A DNA stretch of 64,000 nt, taken from Ciborinia camelliae (lineage: Eukaryota > Ascomycota > Leotiomycetes > Helotiales > Sclerotiniaceae). The position numbers and the translations under genes are program-made. The DNA lies in contig JANPYM010000011.1 in the NCBI GenBank assembly GCA_025890175.1, positions 1,530,299 through 1,594,298 on the forward strand, in the 5' to 3' direction. How positions within the stretch are numbered: the first letter of the stretch is position 1; each line of letters starts with the position of its first letter. Positions 36,619 to 48,568 of this stretch are shown piece after piece. A model generated the notes under the pieces. That model searched no databases and was not told where the DNA came from. It saw only the letters and a list, made by a program, of their open reading frames with translations.

Positions 36619-38058
36619 TTAGTTTAATCCATTTAAAACCTTCGCATCAACACCACCCGCAACCCCCTTATCCTGTATCTCCATCTTCTCCTTTGCAGCC
36701 TCACCCCCTACAACTGTATATTTCGCAGGTACAATGTTCTTAAGTGGTGGTAATAGACTTCTGGATGTTTGACGGGCTTGTTGGGCCATCAATGCATCGA
36801 TGACTGTGAGAGCGGCCATAGCTTCTACGATAGGCACTGCGCGGGGAACAACGCATGGATCGTGACGACCCTTTGCTTCGAGGATACCGGAGCCGCTACC
36901 GTCGTAGGTGGCGGTTTCTTGGGCTTGACCGATGGTGGCGGCAGGTTTGAATGCTACGCGGAAGTAGATGGGTGCGCCGTTTGTGATACCTCCTTGAATA
37001 CCGGCAGAGTTGTTGGTCTTGGTTGTTAATCTAGGACGGGGAATTCCGTTCTTGGATGCTCCTGTCTCGAGGGGTGGGACTTCGGTAGCGAGGATGAATG
37101 CATCGTTGTGTTTAGATCCAGGGACTTCACAACCGCCAAAACCGGAACCGATTTCGAAACCCTTTGAGGCGGGAATACTAAGCATGGCGTGGGCGAGCAT
37201 TGCTTCCATTTTATCAAAACAAGGTTCGCCAAGACCGGAGGGAACATTGCGGATTACGCAAGTAACGGTTCCTCCAATGCTGTCTTGTCTATCTCTAAAG
37301 TCTGCGATAACTTCGGCCATTTTCTCAGATGCCGCAGCATCGGGGCAGCGAACTGGAACGAATTCATCAACACGCTCCCGTGTTATGTCTTGAATGAGTG
37401 AGAGGAAGGCGGGGTTTGTAGAGGGGCTGGGGTGTTCGACGGTGGGTGGGAACAAATGGGTACTGCCAACGGAAGAGACGAATGCGACAATTTCAATGCC
37501 ATGTGCGAGTTTGAGATATTTTTCAGCAATGGCACTTGCTGCCACTCTACCAATGGTTTCTCTTGCGCTACTTCTTCCACCACCACTGCTAGCTTTAACA
37601 CCGTACTTCTCGAGGTATGTCCAGTCTGCGTGGGAAGGACGAGGGTAAAGGTCCATTGTCTTGTTTCCATAGTCGTGTGGTCGCTGATCTTGATTTCGGA
37701 CAATCATGCCAATTGGTGTGCCAAGGGTGATGCCAAATTCTGTGCCAGATTGAATCTCGACTTTATCTTTTTCATCGCGGGGAGTGGTGAGGGCGGATTG
37801 ACCTGGGCGACGACGGGTCATTTGAGGTTGAATGTCTGCTTCTGTGAGCTCCATTCCCGGTGGAACTCCATCGACTATACATCCTACAGAGCGACAATGT
37901 GACTCTCCGTAGCTGTGGGAGGTTAGTATCCTGTGTTAATCTTGGGATGGAGGGGTAACTTTTGTATGGTATTTGGGATAAAGTGACTTGGTCAATTGGA
38001 TATAATATTGAATGTGTACGTACGTAGTAACTTTGAAATATTGACCAAATGTAGACAT
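36619..38058 (-). CDS. ARO2: Chorismate synthase
   Basis: Converts 5-enolpyruvylshikimate-3-phosphate to chorismate, the last shared step towards Phe, Tyr and Trp; it uses reduced FMN, and fungal enzymes carry their own flavin reductase activity. Exons 38024-38058 and 36619-37912 (111 bp intron, phase 2) give 442 residues. The N-terminus [17 protein letters not shown] is the family hallmark, with the catalytic His in GESH. Further signatures are the PGQS motif, [16 protein letters not shown], and the C-terminal [18 protein letters not shown] with the second catalytic His. The C-terminus (about 50 residues) goes beyond the conserved core. It is divergent from the lipoate ligase gene, with 308 bp between the two starts. 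Confidence 0.97.
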
Positions 38059-38366
38059 CTTGAGAAGAGTAAAGGTATGTATGTAAGATATGAAATATGA
38101 AGTAAAGGCAAAGAGGGTATCAACTATCAACAGCCGTCTATATGTCTATATGTATTCACTCAGGAACAAAATTCAAAAAAAGAATATTGATGACTGATGA
38201 CTGATGACTCTTTCCGAGCTCGGACCCGATTTGTCGGGATGATGTGGGATGATGTGAGAATCGAGACCCTTGTACTCCACCTTATTACTCCGTAGACACT
38301 AGGGAACTTTTTTATGAAGGAGATGAAGAAAATGATGATTATTCCACATCCGGAGTATATCTTCAA
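38059..38366. promoter_or_regulatory. Short divergent promoter between chorismate synthase and lipoate ligase
   Basis: About 308 bp between two divergent start codons must contain both promoters. It includes a TGATGACTGATGACTGATGACTC run at 38187-38209, which holds three copies of TGACT overlapped with TGATGA. TGACTC is the binding core of the Gcn4/CpcA amino-acid starvation factor, which would suit an aromatic amino acid gene; this is inference. Confidence 0.55.
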
Positions 38367-39720
38367 ATGTGCCAGTACCAGAAAGTAATGGCTCCTTCAA
38401 GGGAGTTAATGCGCCAATTCATATTACGTGGCAGGATTTCAATTCCTCAAGGTTTCTTTGTTCGACGACATTATTCCTCTCCCTCTTCCTCTTCAAGCGC
38501 AGCATCGAAATTCGTTCAACATGCGACCAATCCAATCAACAAATCCCAAATATACATATCGCGAACCAACGATCCATTTATCAACCTCTCCATTGAAAAT
38601 TACCTTCTGCAGAAGACTCCCGCAGATTCTACTGTCTTATTTCTCTATACCAATGAGCGCAGCATAGTGATTGGGCGAAACCAAAACCCTTGGAATGAAG
38701 TGAACCTCAACCTACTCAAATTCTCAGAAATGGGCGATATAGCATTGGTTCGACGACGTTCGGGTGGAGGAACAGTCTTTCATGATAAAGGAAATGTCAA
38801 CTACTGTGTCATATGCCCTACGTCGAATTTCGATCGCGATAAGCATGCTGAGATGGTAGTGAGGGCTTTACATAAACTTGGTGTTACGCGGGCTGTGGTT
38901 AATGCTCGACATGATATTGTATTGAAGCCAAACGGCACCCATGGCCCATCTTCTTTTAGATTCTTCAAGGTGTCGGGCTCAGCATATAAATTAACGAGAG
39001 AGAGATCACTTCATCATGGAACCTGTTTATTAACTTCCCCGGCCATTGGAAATATTTCCAAATACTTACGGTCTCCCGCGTTGAGATTTATCCAAGGTCG
39101 TGGTGTGGAAAGTGTTAGCTCTTCAGTTGCAAACGTTAATATTAAAAATAAGGCATTTGAGAAGGCAGTGGTAGCGGAGTTTGGTGAGATGTATGGCTGT
39201 CAAGAACCAATTATCTTGACCGAAGATGTCGAAGAAATCCCTGAGATTGCTAAGGGTTTGGATGAGCTTACCGTGCGTAATGGGATTTTTTTTTTGAAAG
39301 GCTTGAGCTAACAAATTGGGAATAGTCTTTAGATTGGATATTCTCACAGACTCCTCAATTCACATTCTCTACGGATCAATCACACAGGGTTAAAAAGAGG
39401 CGGCTTCCGCTCCCGAAGGACTTGCCACCGGATGTGAGTATACCATGGAGAATTAAAACACGATTTACGTTACTGATGTGGAGATACAGTTCAAGGCAAG
39501 CTTTACTGCACGAAATGGAGCTATCATCGAGGCAGATGTCCAATATAAAGATGAGGGCAAAATGGTTCAAATTGGGGATGAATTAGTGAACAGAAAGATA
39601 CATGAAATCGAGTGGAATAGATTCCCTACAAATTTTGCGGACGCACCTTTAAAATGGCTAAGCAAATTATTTTCCCACAAGAAAGAGGATTGGAACTTAG
39701 AAAGGAAAAGAAATGTTTGA
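38367..39720 (+). CDS. AIM22: Lipoate-protein ligase (Aim22/LplA type)
   Basis: Attaches lipoate to the E2 subunits of pyruvate and 2-oxoglutarate dehydrogenase and to GcvH in mitochondria. Exons 38367-39272, 39326-39433 and 39490-39720 give 414 residues from ATG 38367; a second ATG at 38388 has better context (GTAATGG) and gives 407 residues, close to yeast Aim22 (409). The N-terminal ~45 residues are Arg/Ser-rich and end in RRHYSSPSSSS, a mitochondrial presequence. The catalytic core shows RRRSGGGTVFHDKGNVNY and, later, KVSGSAYK with the conserved Lys, then HHGTCLL. The last exon encodes the C-terminal lobe. The third exon starts after a 56 bp intron with GTGAGT. Confidence 0.95.
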
Positions 39721-40639
39721 CCTCCCAACACAAAGCTTAATTTACCTGAATCACCTCAAGCCTTTAAACCTCGAGCCTCAAACCATGGTGTTGTCACACA
39801 TAAAGCTGGACTATGGATCCAGTAGATAAATGTTTCCTTTTTCTTTGTATCATTGCATGTTAGCATATTTAATAAGTATCCAATGACAAGTGTCTCTTTC
39901 CATCATCATCCGCATTGATACTTTAGTTTAAGTAAATATTTTGAAACAACAAATGGTAACCAATTGAGGTCTATCAAAGCGGAAGATCTGCAAACTAATT
40001 GATTTGCGTATTTTCATTGATGTTTCTTGAACTGAAATACGGAAATAAACCCAAAATACACCGTACAGCAAAGTATAATGTAGAGAGGCCATTGATCAAT
40101 GTTGTTACAAACTTCATAAATAAGCTATTGGAGAACTTTGTATTATATGCGAGCTGCAAGATAATGTGAAAAGTGCAAGAAGCTCGCTCAGTCTAGCCGT
40201 TCTTGTTGCATTATTCACAATATAGAAGATTCATGAGCGAAACAGAATAAATGATGGTTTTCATTCCCAAGCATGAATTGTTACAATGGATGGATCGATG
40301 GACTTGAGAACTTTCAACTTGTCACAATGAATTCAATTCTCCAATTGTTCTCAGGATCAAGCTAGTCGTCCATGATTGTTTGGCATCGGAAACTTGGATT
40401 GCATTCATTCATGCAGGTGAGATAATGGATTTCATTCAATGTACTAAGTATCTGTGTATAAGTATTGAGAGTCTTTCATCAATAGTTTTTTCTTTCTCTA
40501 TCACTCACATCACTTTCTCTCACTCACATCACTTTCTCTCACTCACAACACTTTCTCTCACTCACAACACTTTCTCTCACTCCCAACACTTTCTCTCACT
40601 CACAACACATTCTTACTCTATCACTCTTTTCTAGCAATC
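39721..40639. other. Intergenic region, upstream of surface-protein gene
   Basis: No gene is seen. The right end contains the 19 bp minisatellite described at 40500-40612. Confidence 0.5.
40500..40612. repeat. 19 bp minisatellite, about six copies
   Basis: The unit CACTCACATCACTTTCTCT repeats about six times with CAT/CAA variation. It ends about 30 bp before the start codon at 40640 and so lies in the leader or promoter of that gene. Confidence 0.88.
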
Positions 40640-41695
40640 ATGCAATACTCAACTCTTTTCGTCTCTCTCTTCCTCTCTACTGCCGTGGCAGCTCAGGGAT
40701 TTGAAGCCTATGCCGAAGAACAAGTATGTAGAAGAATCATTGGTTTGAATGCCTTCATTCAAGCAGTCCATAACCAAACCAAGCTCGACTCCGTCACTGA
40801 AAGTATGTTATCCCCACACCATCTTCTGATTCCTTCATTTTCGCCCCCCTCTCCTACCTCAAATCCCCCAACTAACTTTTTAAGAAAATGCAACCTTGGC
40901 GAAGGAAATCCAATCCAAGGCCGTGGAAATGACCACCCTAGTCAACGGACTCGAATCCAACACCACGCTCATGGCCCACTGCGCCCCAATCATTTCCGCC
41001 GTCAACAACGACCTCTGCACGCAACAATTCCTCCTCCAGAATTTTGTTGATTTCGCCTCCAACGAAACACTGGTCAATCTCGCCGTCGCCGGCAACAAGA
41101 CCAAATTCGAAAGCATCGAACTCATCGCTTTGGTTGCCGACAACACGATTGAAGAATTCCAAGCTAATGCTACAATGCAAGCAGCCTGTGCCCCCGTCTT
41201 CGTGGCCGATGGATGTAAATTGATGGTTAAGCTCAAGAAACTCGTGGACTTCGCCGCGGATGATGCTAAGGTCGCTTATGTTGCCAAGGGAGATGCTGCC
41301 AAGATCGCCCATATTAAGGGTGCCGCTATGTTGGTTACTCCTCAGCTTATGGCCATGGAGGCCAATAGTACATTTGTGGCCAAGTGTGAGAGTTTGGGTT
41401 TCTGCGATAGTAAGTTTTTTTCTTTCTTTCTTTTCTTTTCTTTTATATCAAGATGATGGATGAGATGAATCGAATGAGGACTAATAAGTGAAATTTAACA
41501 GATTCAACCAAGCCATCAGGTTCTTACTCAAGCGCTCCCACAGGCGGTTATTCCAGCGGTTACGCAAGCGGTTATTCCAGAGGAGGATCGTCGGGAGGCA
41601 AATTCATTAAGCGTAGCTCTGCTGCGAGCATCAATAGCATGAGTCTTACTGCCCTCTTTGTCGGTGCTTTGGCATTGGGTATGGCGGCTTTGTAA
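40640..41695 (+). CDS. GPI-type secreted cell-surface protein, 293 aa
   Basis: Exons 40640-40802, 40885-41409 and 41502-41695 join in phase. The start MQYSTLFVSLFLSTAVAAQG is a clear signal peptide. The mature part is Ala/Val/Lys-rich and helical, with several N-x-T glycosylation sites (for example NQT, NAT, NTT, NST), and cysteines that recur around C-APV/I-xx-V-xxx-C. After it come a Ser/Gly/Tyr-rich linker (SSGYASGYSRGG), then a hydrophobic tail (SMSLTALFVGALALGMAAL), which with the preceding small Ser residues looks like a GPI-attachment signal. Two half-length segments of the ectodomain look similar (NGLESNTTLMAHCAPI against EEFQANATMQAACAPV), suggesting an internal duplication. The function is unknown; a cell-wall or adhesion role is inferred. 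Confidence 0.85.
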
Positions 41696-42179
41696 GTTTA
41701 CATACCATCCATACCTTACCATACCATACCATACCTACTATGACGCCCCAGGCCGGGCGAGGATAGGGCCTGGAGCCTGATAGAGGGACTGGAGCCGATA
41801 TGGACTGGAGCCTGAGATGATCTATAGGGACTGATGATTTGGATTTGCATTTTTTTTTTGGATTTTGGATTTTGGATTTTGATACCACTCATTTAGCTTT
41901 TGATTTCATCCACTTCATTCCTTTAGCCTTTGATTTAGCTTCTGCTTTTGCTTTTGCTTTTGATTTCTGGGGATTTGGGGGGACTGGGGACCTGGGGACT
42001 GGGAACTTGGGGATTAGCGTTGTGATGTGATGTGATGTGTATAGCGGGTTATGATGGAAAATGATTGGATTTGTCAATGAACGGATTACAGCACACAAAT
42101 CAGATTTGCATTCAATTTATCTATCACACGCTTGCTTGCTTGCTTGTTTGCTGAAATTTGCAATGGTGATTTCATTAAT

Positions 42180-45100
42180 TACCTACCTACCTACCTACCT
42201 ATCTACCTATCTACTGGTAGCTACCTAGCTACAATAAGCTAAGTAGGCAATTTATGATACTATCTCCAGAATTTTGTTTGTTGTTCATATTTATGCTTTA
42301 ATGATGTTGGGGGGGTTGGTTGTAAGTGATATATATATAAGGTGTATTTGAAGAGCATAGGTATCTAATCTCATCGAGAATTATCTCATCTCATCTCATA
42401 CTCGAGGTTCTAATTGAATAGAATATTCTGGATATTTTTCCCTTGAATGATTCGTGATGCGTGATTTACACTTTACTCTTCTGGGAGAAATATATAATGT
42501 ATATCTTGTTGATATAAAGTAGTTCTACATACACTAGCTCGATACACAATAATATAATGATTAATATATCTACCTATCTAGATACCGATATATATATCAT
42601 CAACCCAAAGTTTTCCAAATTATTCAAGCAAGTAGAGGTCTCGAATAGATAGAAATCTATATTCATTTATATATACATATATATATATATAATCTAGCCA
42701 CAGTTTATAAGTATAAAATAAAATTAAATAGAATGAAATAGAATATCATTTTATATAATTACCTATAGATGCTTTAAATACCAACCAGTATAAAATCCAA
42801 CCCAAAGTACTAGTGTATTTATTCATCACCATATCATATCGTTATTTCAAAATTATATTTCTTTCTTTTTTCGTAGAGTTGAATTCAATCTAGTCTAATC
42901 TGGTATCGAATTATTAAGAAATCATTCCATTCATAGGTAGTTTAGTCTCCTCCAACCAACTCAGACTCAGACTCGGACTGCTTCTCAGCCTTCTCAAGAC
43001 GTCCGTCCACGTAATTTTTCCAAACGCAAACTCCAACGCAAACCCGACGTCGGAAAAAAACTCAAAAAATCCCTGATCCATACCTATGGATGTTAATGAT
43101 CGTATCGTACACATTGATACCAATTGATTTAATAATAATAATAATAATAATAATAATAGATTGTTTGAAACCTTCTATATAATCGTGGGTTTGGTTGGCA
43201 TTTATTAGGTATGGTAGATAGATAATTAGATAGGTACCTAAAGAATAATACTGGTTAATTACCAAATCAAATCTTTCTCAAAACCCAAAAACCCAACCTC
43301 GACCCAAACCCCCCATAAGGCTGCCCTGCCCTGCCCTGCCCTTCCTGGCCCTGCCATTTCAACCTTGGGTAATAAATAAATAGATACCTCAAAGTCAAAG
43401 TCCAACAAGTTTCAACCTACCTACCTACCTACCTACTTCCAGGTGACTGACTTACATACCCACCAGGGCCAGCCACCACGCTTATCGCACCCCGAACCGG
43501 CGACTCCGAAACCCTATTTTTTTCATTCATCGTGATTCATCCATCCATCCATCATTCGTGAACCTTCCTATGTACGTACAGCTTTCCCTTCCCCTTCCCT
43601 TCCCTTCCTTCCTTTCCTTGTGGCACGCACGTTCGCACCGTCGCATACCGTATCTACCCATACGTATAGTATAGCGTAGCAAGTTCGCGGCCCAGCGCCT
43701 CCCGCCCCCCCAAAAAAGAAGAAAAATTCAAAATTCAAAATTCAAAATTAAAAAATTGCCACTCGGGATTTTGGATTTTGGATGTTGAACGATTCAATCG
43801 AACGATCGATTACAGGTTACAGGCAATTAATTATGGTACAGTATGATAATCAATCATTAATGAATGGATTGTGATGGATGGCCAAAAGAAAAACAAAACA
43901 AAACGAAACGAAACGAAACGAAACAAAACAGGGATCCATGTCATATATTAACTTAACCCGAAAAAGGTAAGACGCTAGAAGACTGATAGAGGGCTTCCAA
44001 GGTTGGACCTGAATCATTAGGTATGGAATACTACCTAGGCAGGTACTAGATACTAGGTACTAGATACTAGGTACTAGATACTAGGGACAAGGTAGATAGA
44101 AGAAAGAAGGCGCGTGGCGTTCTTCTAGAAGCTTTCCTGATTTGAAAAGATTTTTGGTGGTAGGGTGGTAGGGAGGTGTGGTATGGTGTGGTACCATGGA
44201 TGGTAATAGTATGATATGATATGATATGGGGAGATGCATGCGGGTTTCCGGGAGGACGAGGAAGAAGAGGAGGAATGGAAAGTGATGAATGAATCTGATA
44301 AAGTGGTGAGATACTTGGGATGGGATGGGATTATTTCATTAATGTCATCGAATCGAATGGAATGGAATGGAATGAAGATACTGTATGGGAAAAGAAAAGA
44401 ATGGATATATGAGTGAGTGAGTGAGTGAGTATATACAATCATAGAATTATAGAATATTCCATACCCAAGGCGAGAAAACTTCCAAGAAAAAACCAAAATC
44501 CAAAAATGGCGTGGAAGATAAGATTCCGCTCTATCTTTTTTTTAAAAAGGCGTCTGTCTGTCAGTCAGTTAACGTAGAAAGAAAGAAACCGTCTTCTATG
44601 CCGTTTGGTGGTGGTGGTGGTGATGTCTGGATCTGAGACCAGTGACCGCTTCATTCCAATAAGGCCAGAATTCTCATAACCACCATCGATCGTCATCATC
44701 ATTATACATTCATCTATCTACCTATCTATCTATCTATCTATTTACCTACTCGATAGATATCAGAAACACGCCCGTGAAACATGGAGCGATCGATCGCTTA
44801 CCTAGGTATAGTATATTAATACCTAGGTACCTATCTATTATGAACAGACAATACAGTATTAAAATCTAGTCACAACAAACAACCTTATTATTGATAGATA
44901 CAATATGTTTAACCAAATCTAAAGCATTATTAAAACACGGGAATACATGGGGAAAACCTATCGATCGATCGATCGATCGGAAAATACCTACATATACCTA
45001 GATATAGATACCTCTAAGGTAGGTAGCTAAAGTTCAAACCCCTTTATGCATGGAGTCTTTGATCACTGGCAACCAACCGATCAAATTCATCTCTTTTTAA

Positions 45101-47129
45101 CCTACCTTACCTACCTTACCTACCAATCAAACCATTCATTCCTAGACTCTAAAGCCGCGCGCAAACACAATGGAAACACGCAATGGAAACCAAAACCAAA
45201 ACCAAAACCGAAACAGAAACAGAAACAGAAATAGAAGGAAAGAGTAGATATCTATCTATCTATCATCTATCTATCTATCTATCTATCTTCTATCTTCTGT
45301 CATCTATCATCTATCATCTATCTATCTATCTTCTAAATTCCGTCATCTATCATCTATCATCTATCTTCTAGAATGAACATCTCGATTTTTCTCTACCCAC
45401 CTATCTATCTACCTACCCACCCACCTCGTAAATAAGTCATCATCATAATTCCAACTTCCAACCCAACACCACACCACACCACACGAACCGAACTTCGAAC
45501 TTCGAACTTCGAACTTCGAACTTCGAACTTCGAACTTCGAACTTTCAATATAAAGAATCGGGGAGGAAGGGAGGAAGGGGATCCTTATGCGTCAAATATG
45601 AATCAATTCCGGATTATGATGTACTGTCGGTCGTGGGATTGGGATAGGTAGATGGGTAGATAGGGGGGTAGGTAGATAGGTAGATAGGTAGATAGGGGGA
45701 TAGGTAGATAGGTAGATAGGGGGGTAGGTAGGTAGGTAGATAGGTAGATAGGTAGATAGATATGTAGATAGATAGATAGATAGATAGGTATTTATATAGA
45801 TGGGTGGGTGGGTAGGTATATATAGTCTTATAATATATATATATATATTATTATTTTATAGTAATTGTATTTTTCATTGTATTTTTTATTATATTATATT
45901 ATAATTATATATTAATTAATAAATAGAATGAAAAGAGATATTATAACGAAAATAGAATAGAGAGAGAAGAAAGATATTATTTATTTATTTATTTATTTCT
46001 ATTAAACCAGAAAATAAAAGAAGTGAAGTTAATATAATATAATATATATAATACTAATATTTACTAAAGTATAATAAAGTCAAGGTAAGTAAGGTAAGTT
46101 GTAATCTGCGAAATGTTATTCATCATATTATATTATATTATGTTGTATGTAGATATAGATGTAGATAAATATCTAGGTAGCTAGATATCTATTATTAGAT
46201 TCTATAAATGAAATACAAAATACAAAATACAAAATATCGCAGAAACATCATTCATCCATCCATCCATCCATCCCCAATCACGGCATCAGCATTAGCATCA
46301 GCATCAGCATCAGCATCCGCATCCGCATCCGCATCCGCATCACAATCTCAAGCTCTCTCTCCAAAGTACCTACCTATTTTCAGAAGGAAATATGGATTCC
46401 CCAGCACCATCTATCTGATCGGAGCTCACATTACATTGTGAAACGCACCTGCATCTAATCTCGCTCGAGCATCTCGCATTCTTAGACATACGTACGTACA
46501 TACATATATCTACAAAGCTACCTAGCTGGAGGTAGGTAGATAGATAGATCGTATACTATAGACTGACTATACTAGGATTTATTATGTATAGTATATATAC
46601 TGTCGTATAAATCAATCAATCAATAAATAAATATATAGGCAGCACGGAAAGAGGATCCGGGACTCGGATGCGGTATACTCACTCCATATAGGAGAGGAGA
46701 GGAGAGGAGGGTTTCATGGATAGATTATGGATGGATTCATTCTCGAGAATGTCATCGTCGAGAATGTCAAGGATCTTCGTAACTCCCTCCCTACCTAATT
46801 AACCCTTGGGTACCATACCGTACCGGAGGGTAGGTAGATAGGTAGATACTAGGTAGGTAGGTAGGCACCTTGTGAGGTAGGTAGGTTGGTGGGAAAAAGG
46901 ATCTAGGGAAGGAGTAGGTAGGTAGGTAGGTAGGTAGGTAGGTAGGTAGGACCTTGATTAGCTAGCTAGCTAGTTTGAGTTTCGAATTATATACCTACCT
47001 AGGCAAGGTAGGTAGGTAGGTAGGCAGTGGACACGGGTTGGCTAGGGAGGTAGTAGGCTAGGGAGGCAGTAGGCTAGGTAGGGAGGTTTTCTACCTATGA
47101 AAACTGACATACATACATACATACATACA

Positions 47130-47163
<34 letters not shown>

Positions 47164-47698
47164 CATGGAATAGGCTGATATGTGATATACTAGTTGGGAT
47201 GGGTGGGTCTGTGAGAATGTGAGGGGGGGGGGGTGTGTGAGCATTGCATTTGCCTAGGACGAGGATGAGGATGGATGGGTGGATGGATGGGTATATTGAT
47301 CCGTGACGACCTTCTAGAGGGGGTTAGGGCTTGTGTTACATACATATATATACGGTTACGCTACGCTACGCTACGGTTGCGGGAAGTAATCTAATCGTCT
47401 TGGTATTGAGGACCAATGAATGGATGATGAAAGAGAATTGGTTTGTTGGTTGGTATGTATGTAGTGATATTGATATTGGTATTGGTAGGTAGGTATTGAA
47501 TACGAATGGATTGGAGGAATTGATTAATCAATCAATCTGTATTCTGCCGATATTTGAAGACGAGACGGGAGGTAATGTATGTATGGATGGATGGATGGAT
47601 GGATGGAAATTATGTTGTGCAGGAGATGGATGTGATGTGATATTTGTTCTCCAAGTGAAGGTTGGTTGTGACGTGACGTGACGTGACGTGACATGACG
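42180..47698. repeat. Microsatellite cluster: more than fifteen separate simple repeats
   Basis: Runs that I can place are (ACCT)n 42180-42213, (AAT)n 43131-43158, (CTGCC)n 43316-43341, AAAC(G/A) 43891-43930, a 14 bp TACTAGATACTAGG repeat 44044-44085, (ATCT)n 44711-44741, (ATCG)n 44960-44979, a hexamer AAACCA/AAACAG 45188-45232, (TATC)n 45248-45365, AACTTCG 45490-45543, AGGTAGAT-like 45644-45800, (ATTT)n 45976-45998, CATC 46249-46274, GCATCA/GCATCC 46280-46340, (AGGT)n 46913-46950, (ACAT)n 47107-47162, (GGAT)n 47579-47607 and (TGACG)n 47669-47698. The density is unusual even for a fungal intergenic region. Confidence 0.93.
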
Positions 47699-48408
47699 AG
47701 GAAGAAACAAAACAAGGTAAAGAAGATATCTGGTATCAATCATATCATATCATGATGAAAGAAATAAAATGATCGATACCACCCACATTACATCGGCAAT
47801 TCTCCTTTGAAAGTTCCACGCTTCCGGCAGATGATGAACCCAACCATTCGAAAGGGATGGGGTGGAAATCTTACTTTCACAAATGAGGGGTTCGTATCTT
47901 GGGTATCGTGGCTCGTTCGGTCATTTGATTCTGATTAGATGGAACGATGTGATGATCTTCAAGGTTATCGGAAAAGATGGATAGCCAGGCTCAATGATGG
48001 GGAAGGGAAGTAGGCTAGATTTGGGTGATGATGGACGGGGGAGACGTCAGCGTACGGGATGGTATGTATGTATGCATTGGTGTTGATTCTTTCTTTTCTT
48101 ATCTGTGAGATGAATGAGGGTTGGTCGGCAGATGAACACCAGGTGAAGTTTGTTTATGTTTCGTAATTGGAGAGGAGAAGATGGAGGACGGTGGTAACTT
48201 GGAAGGTATACACGGAATTTACCTTGTGTGCAATCATGCAATACATATGTATGAAGAAGAAGAACGGGTTTGGAATGGAAGGACAGTGATGTGGTTGGTG
48301 ATACCCGTCCTTGGTTGTTCTGCAGAAGAGCTCTAGAGAAGGATTGGAAGAACGCCACGATTATCCATCCCTCTTTCAATTTATTTGGTTTGGGTGTATG
48401 GGTGAAGC

Positions 48409-48568
48409 AGTGTAGCACAACAATCAACCTTGAAATCTTCAAGCATAGCCTTTTTGATACTGGGTCTCCTACCTTACACCTAGGTATGCTATGATCAATT
48501 TCTTTGGTGTAGCACCATCCATCAACCTTGGAAATAATTTTGAATTTTCTAGCATAGCCCTCTCCAGA
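48409..48568. repeat. Imperfect ~60 bp direct duplication
   Basis: GTGTAGCAC...ATCAACCTT..GAAAT...CTTC.AGCATAGCC at 48409-48450 recurs, more spaced out, at 48509-48565 as GTGTAGCACCATCCATCAAC...AGCATAGCC. It is a diverged direct repeat in otherwise unique DNA. Confidence 0.6.

Noticed and set aside
43911..43935. Simple repeats as a CRISPR array
   Set aside because: Units are 2-19 bp without spacers and the genome is eukaryotic.
45490..45543. (AACTTCG)n as heat-shock elements
   Set aside because: GAA and TTC units occur but the spacing is 0 or 1 base instead of the two bases needed in nGAAnnTTCn arrays.
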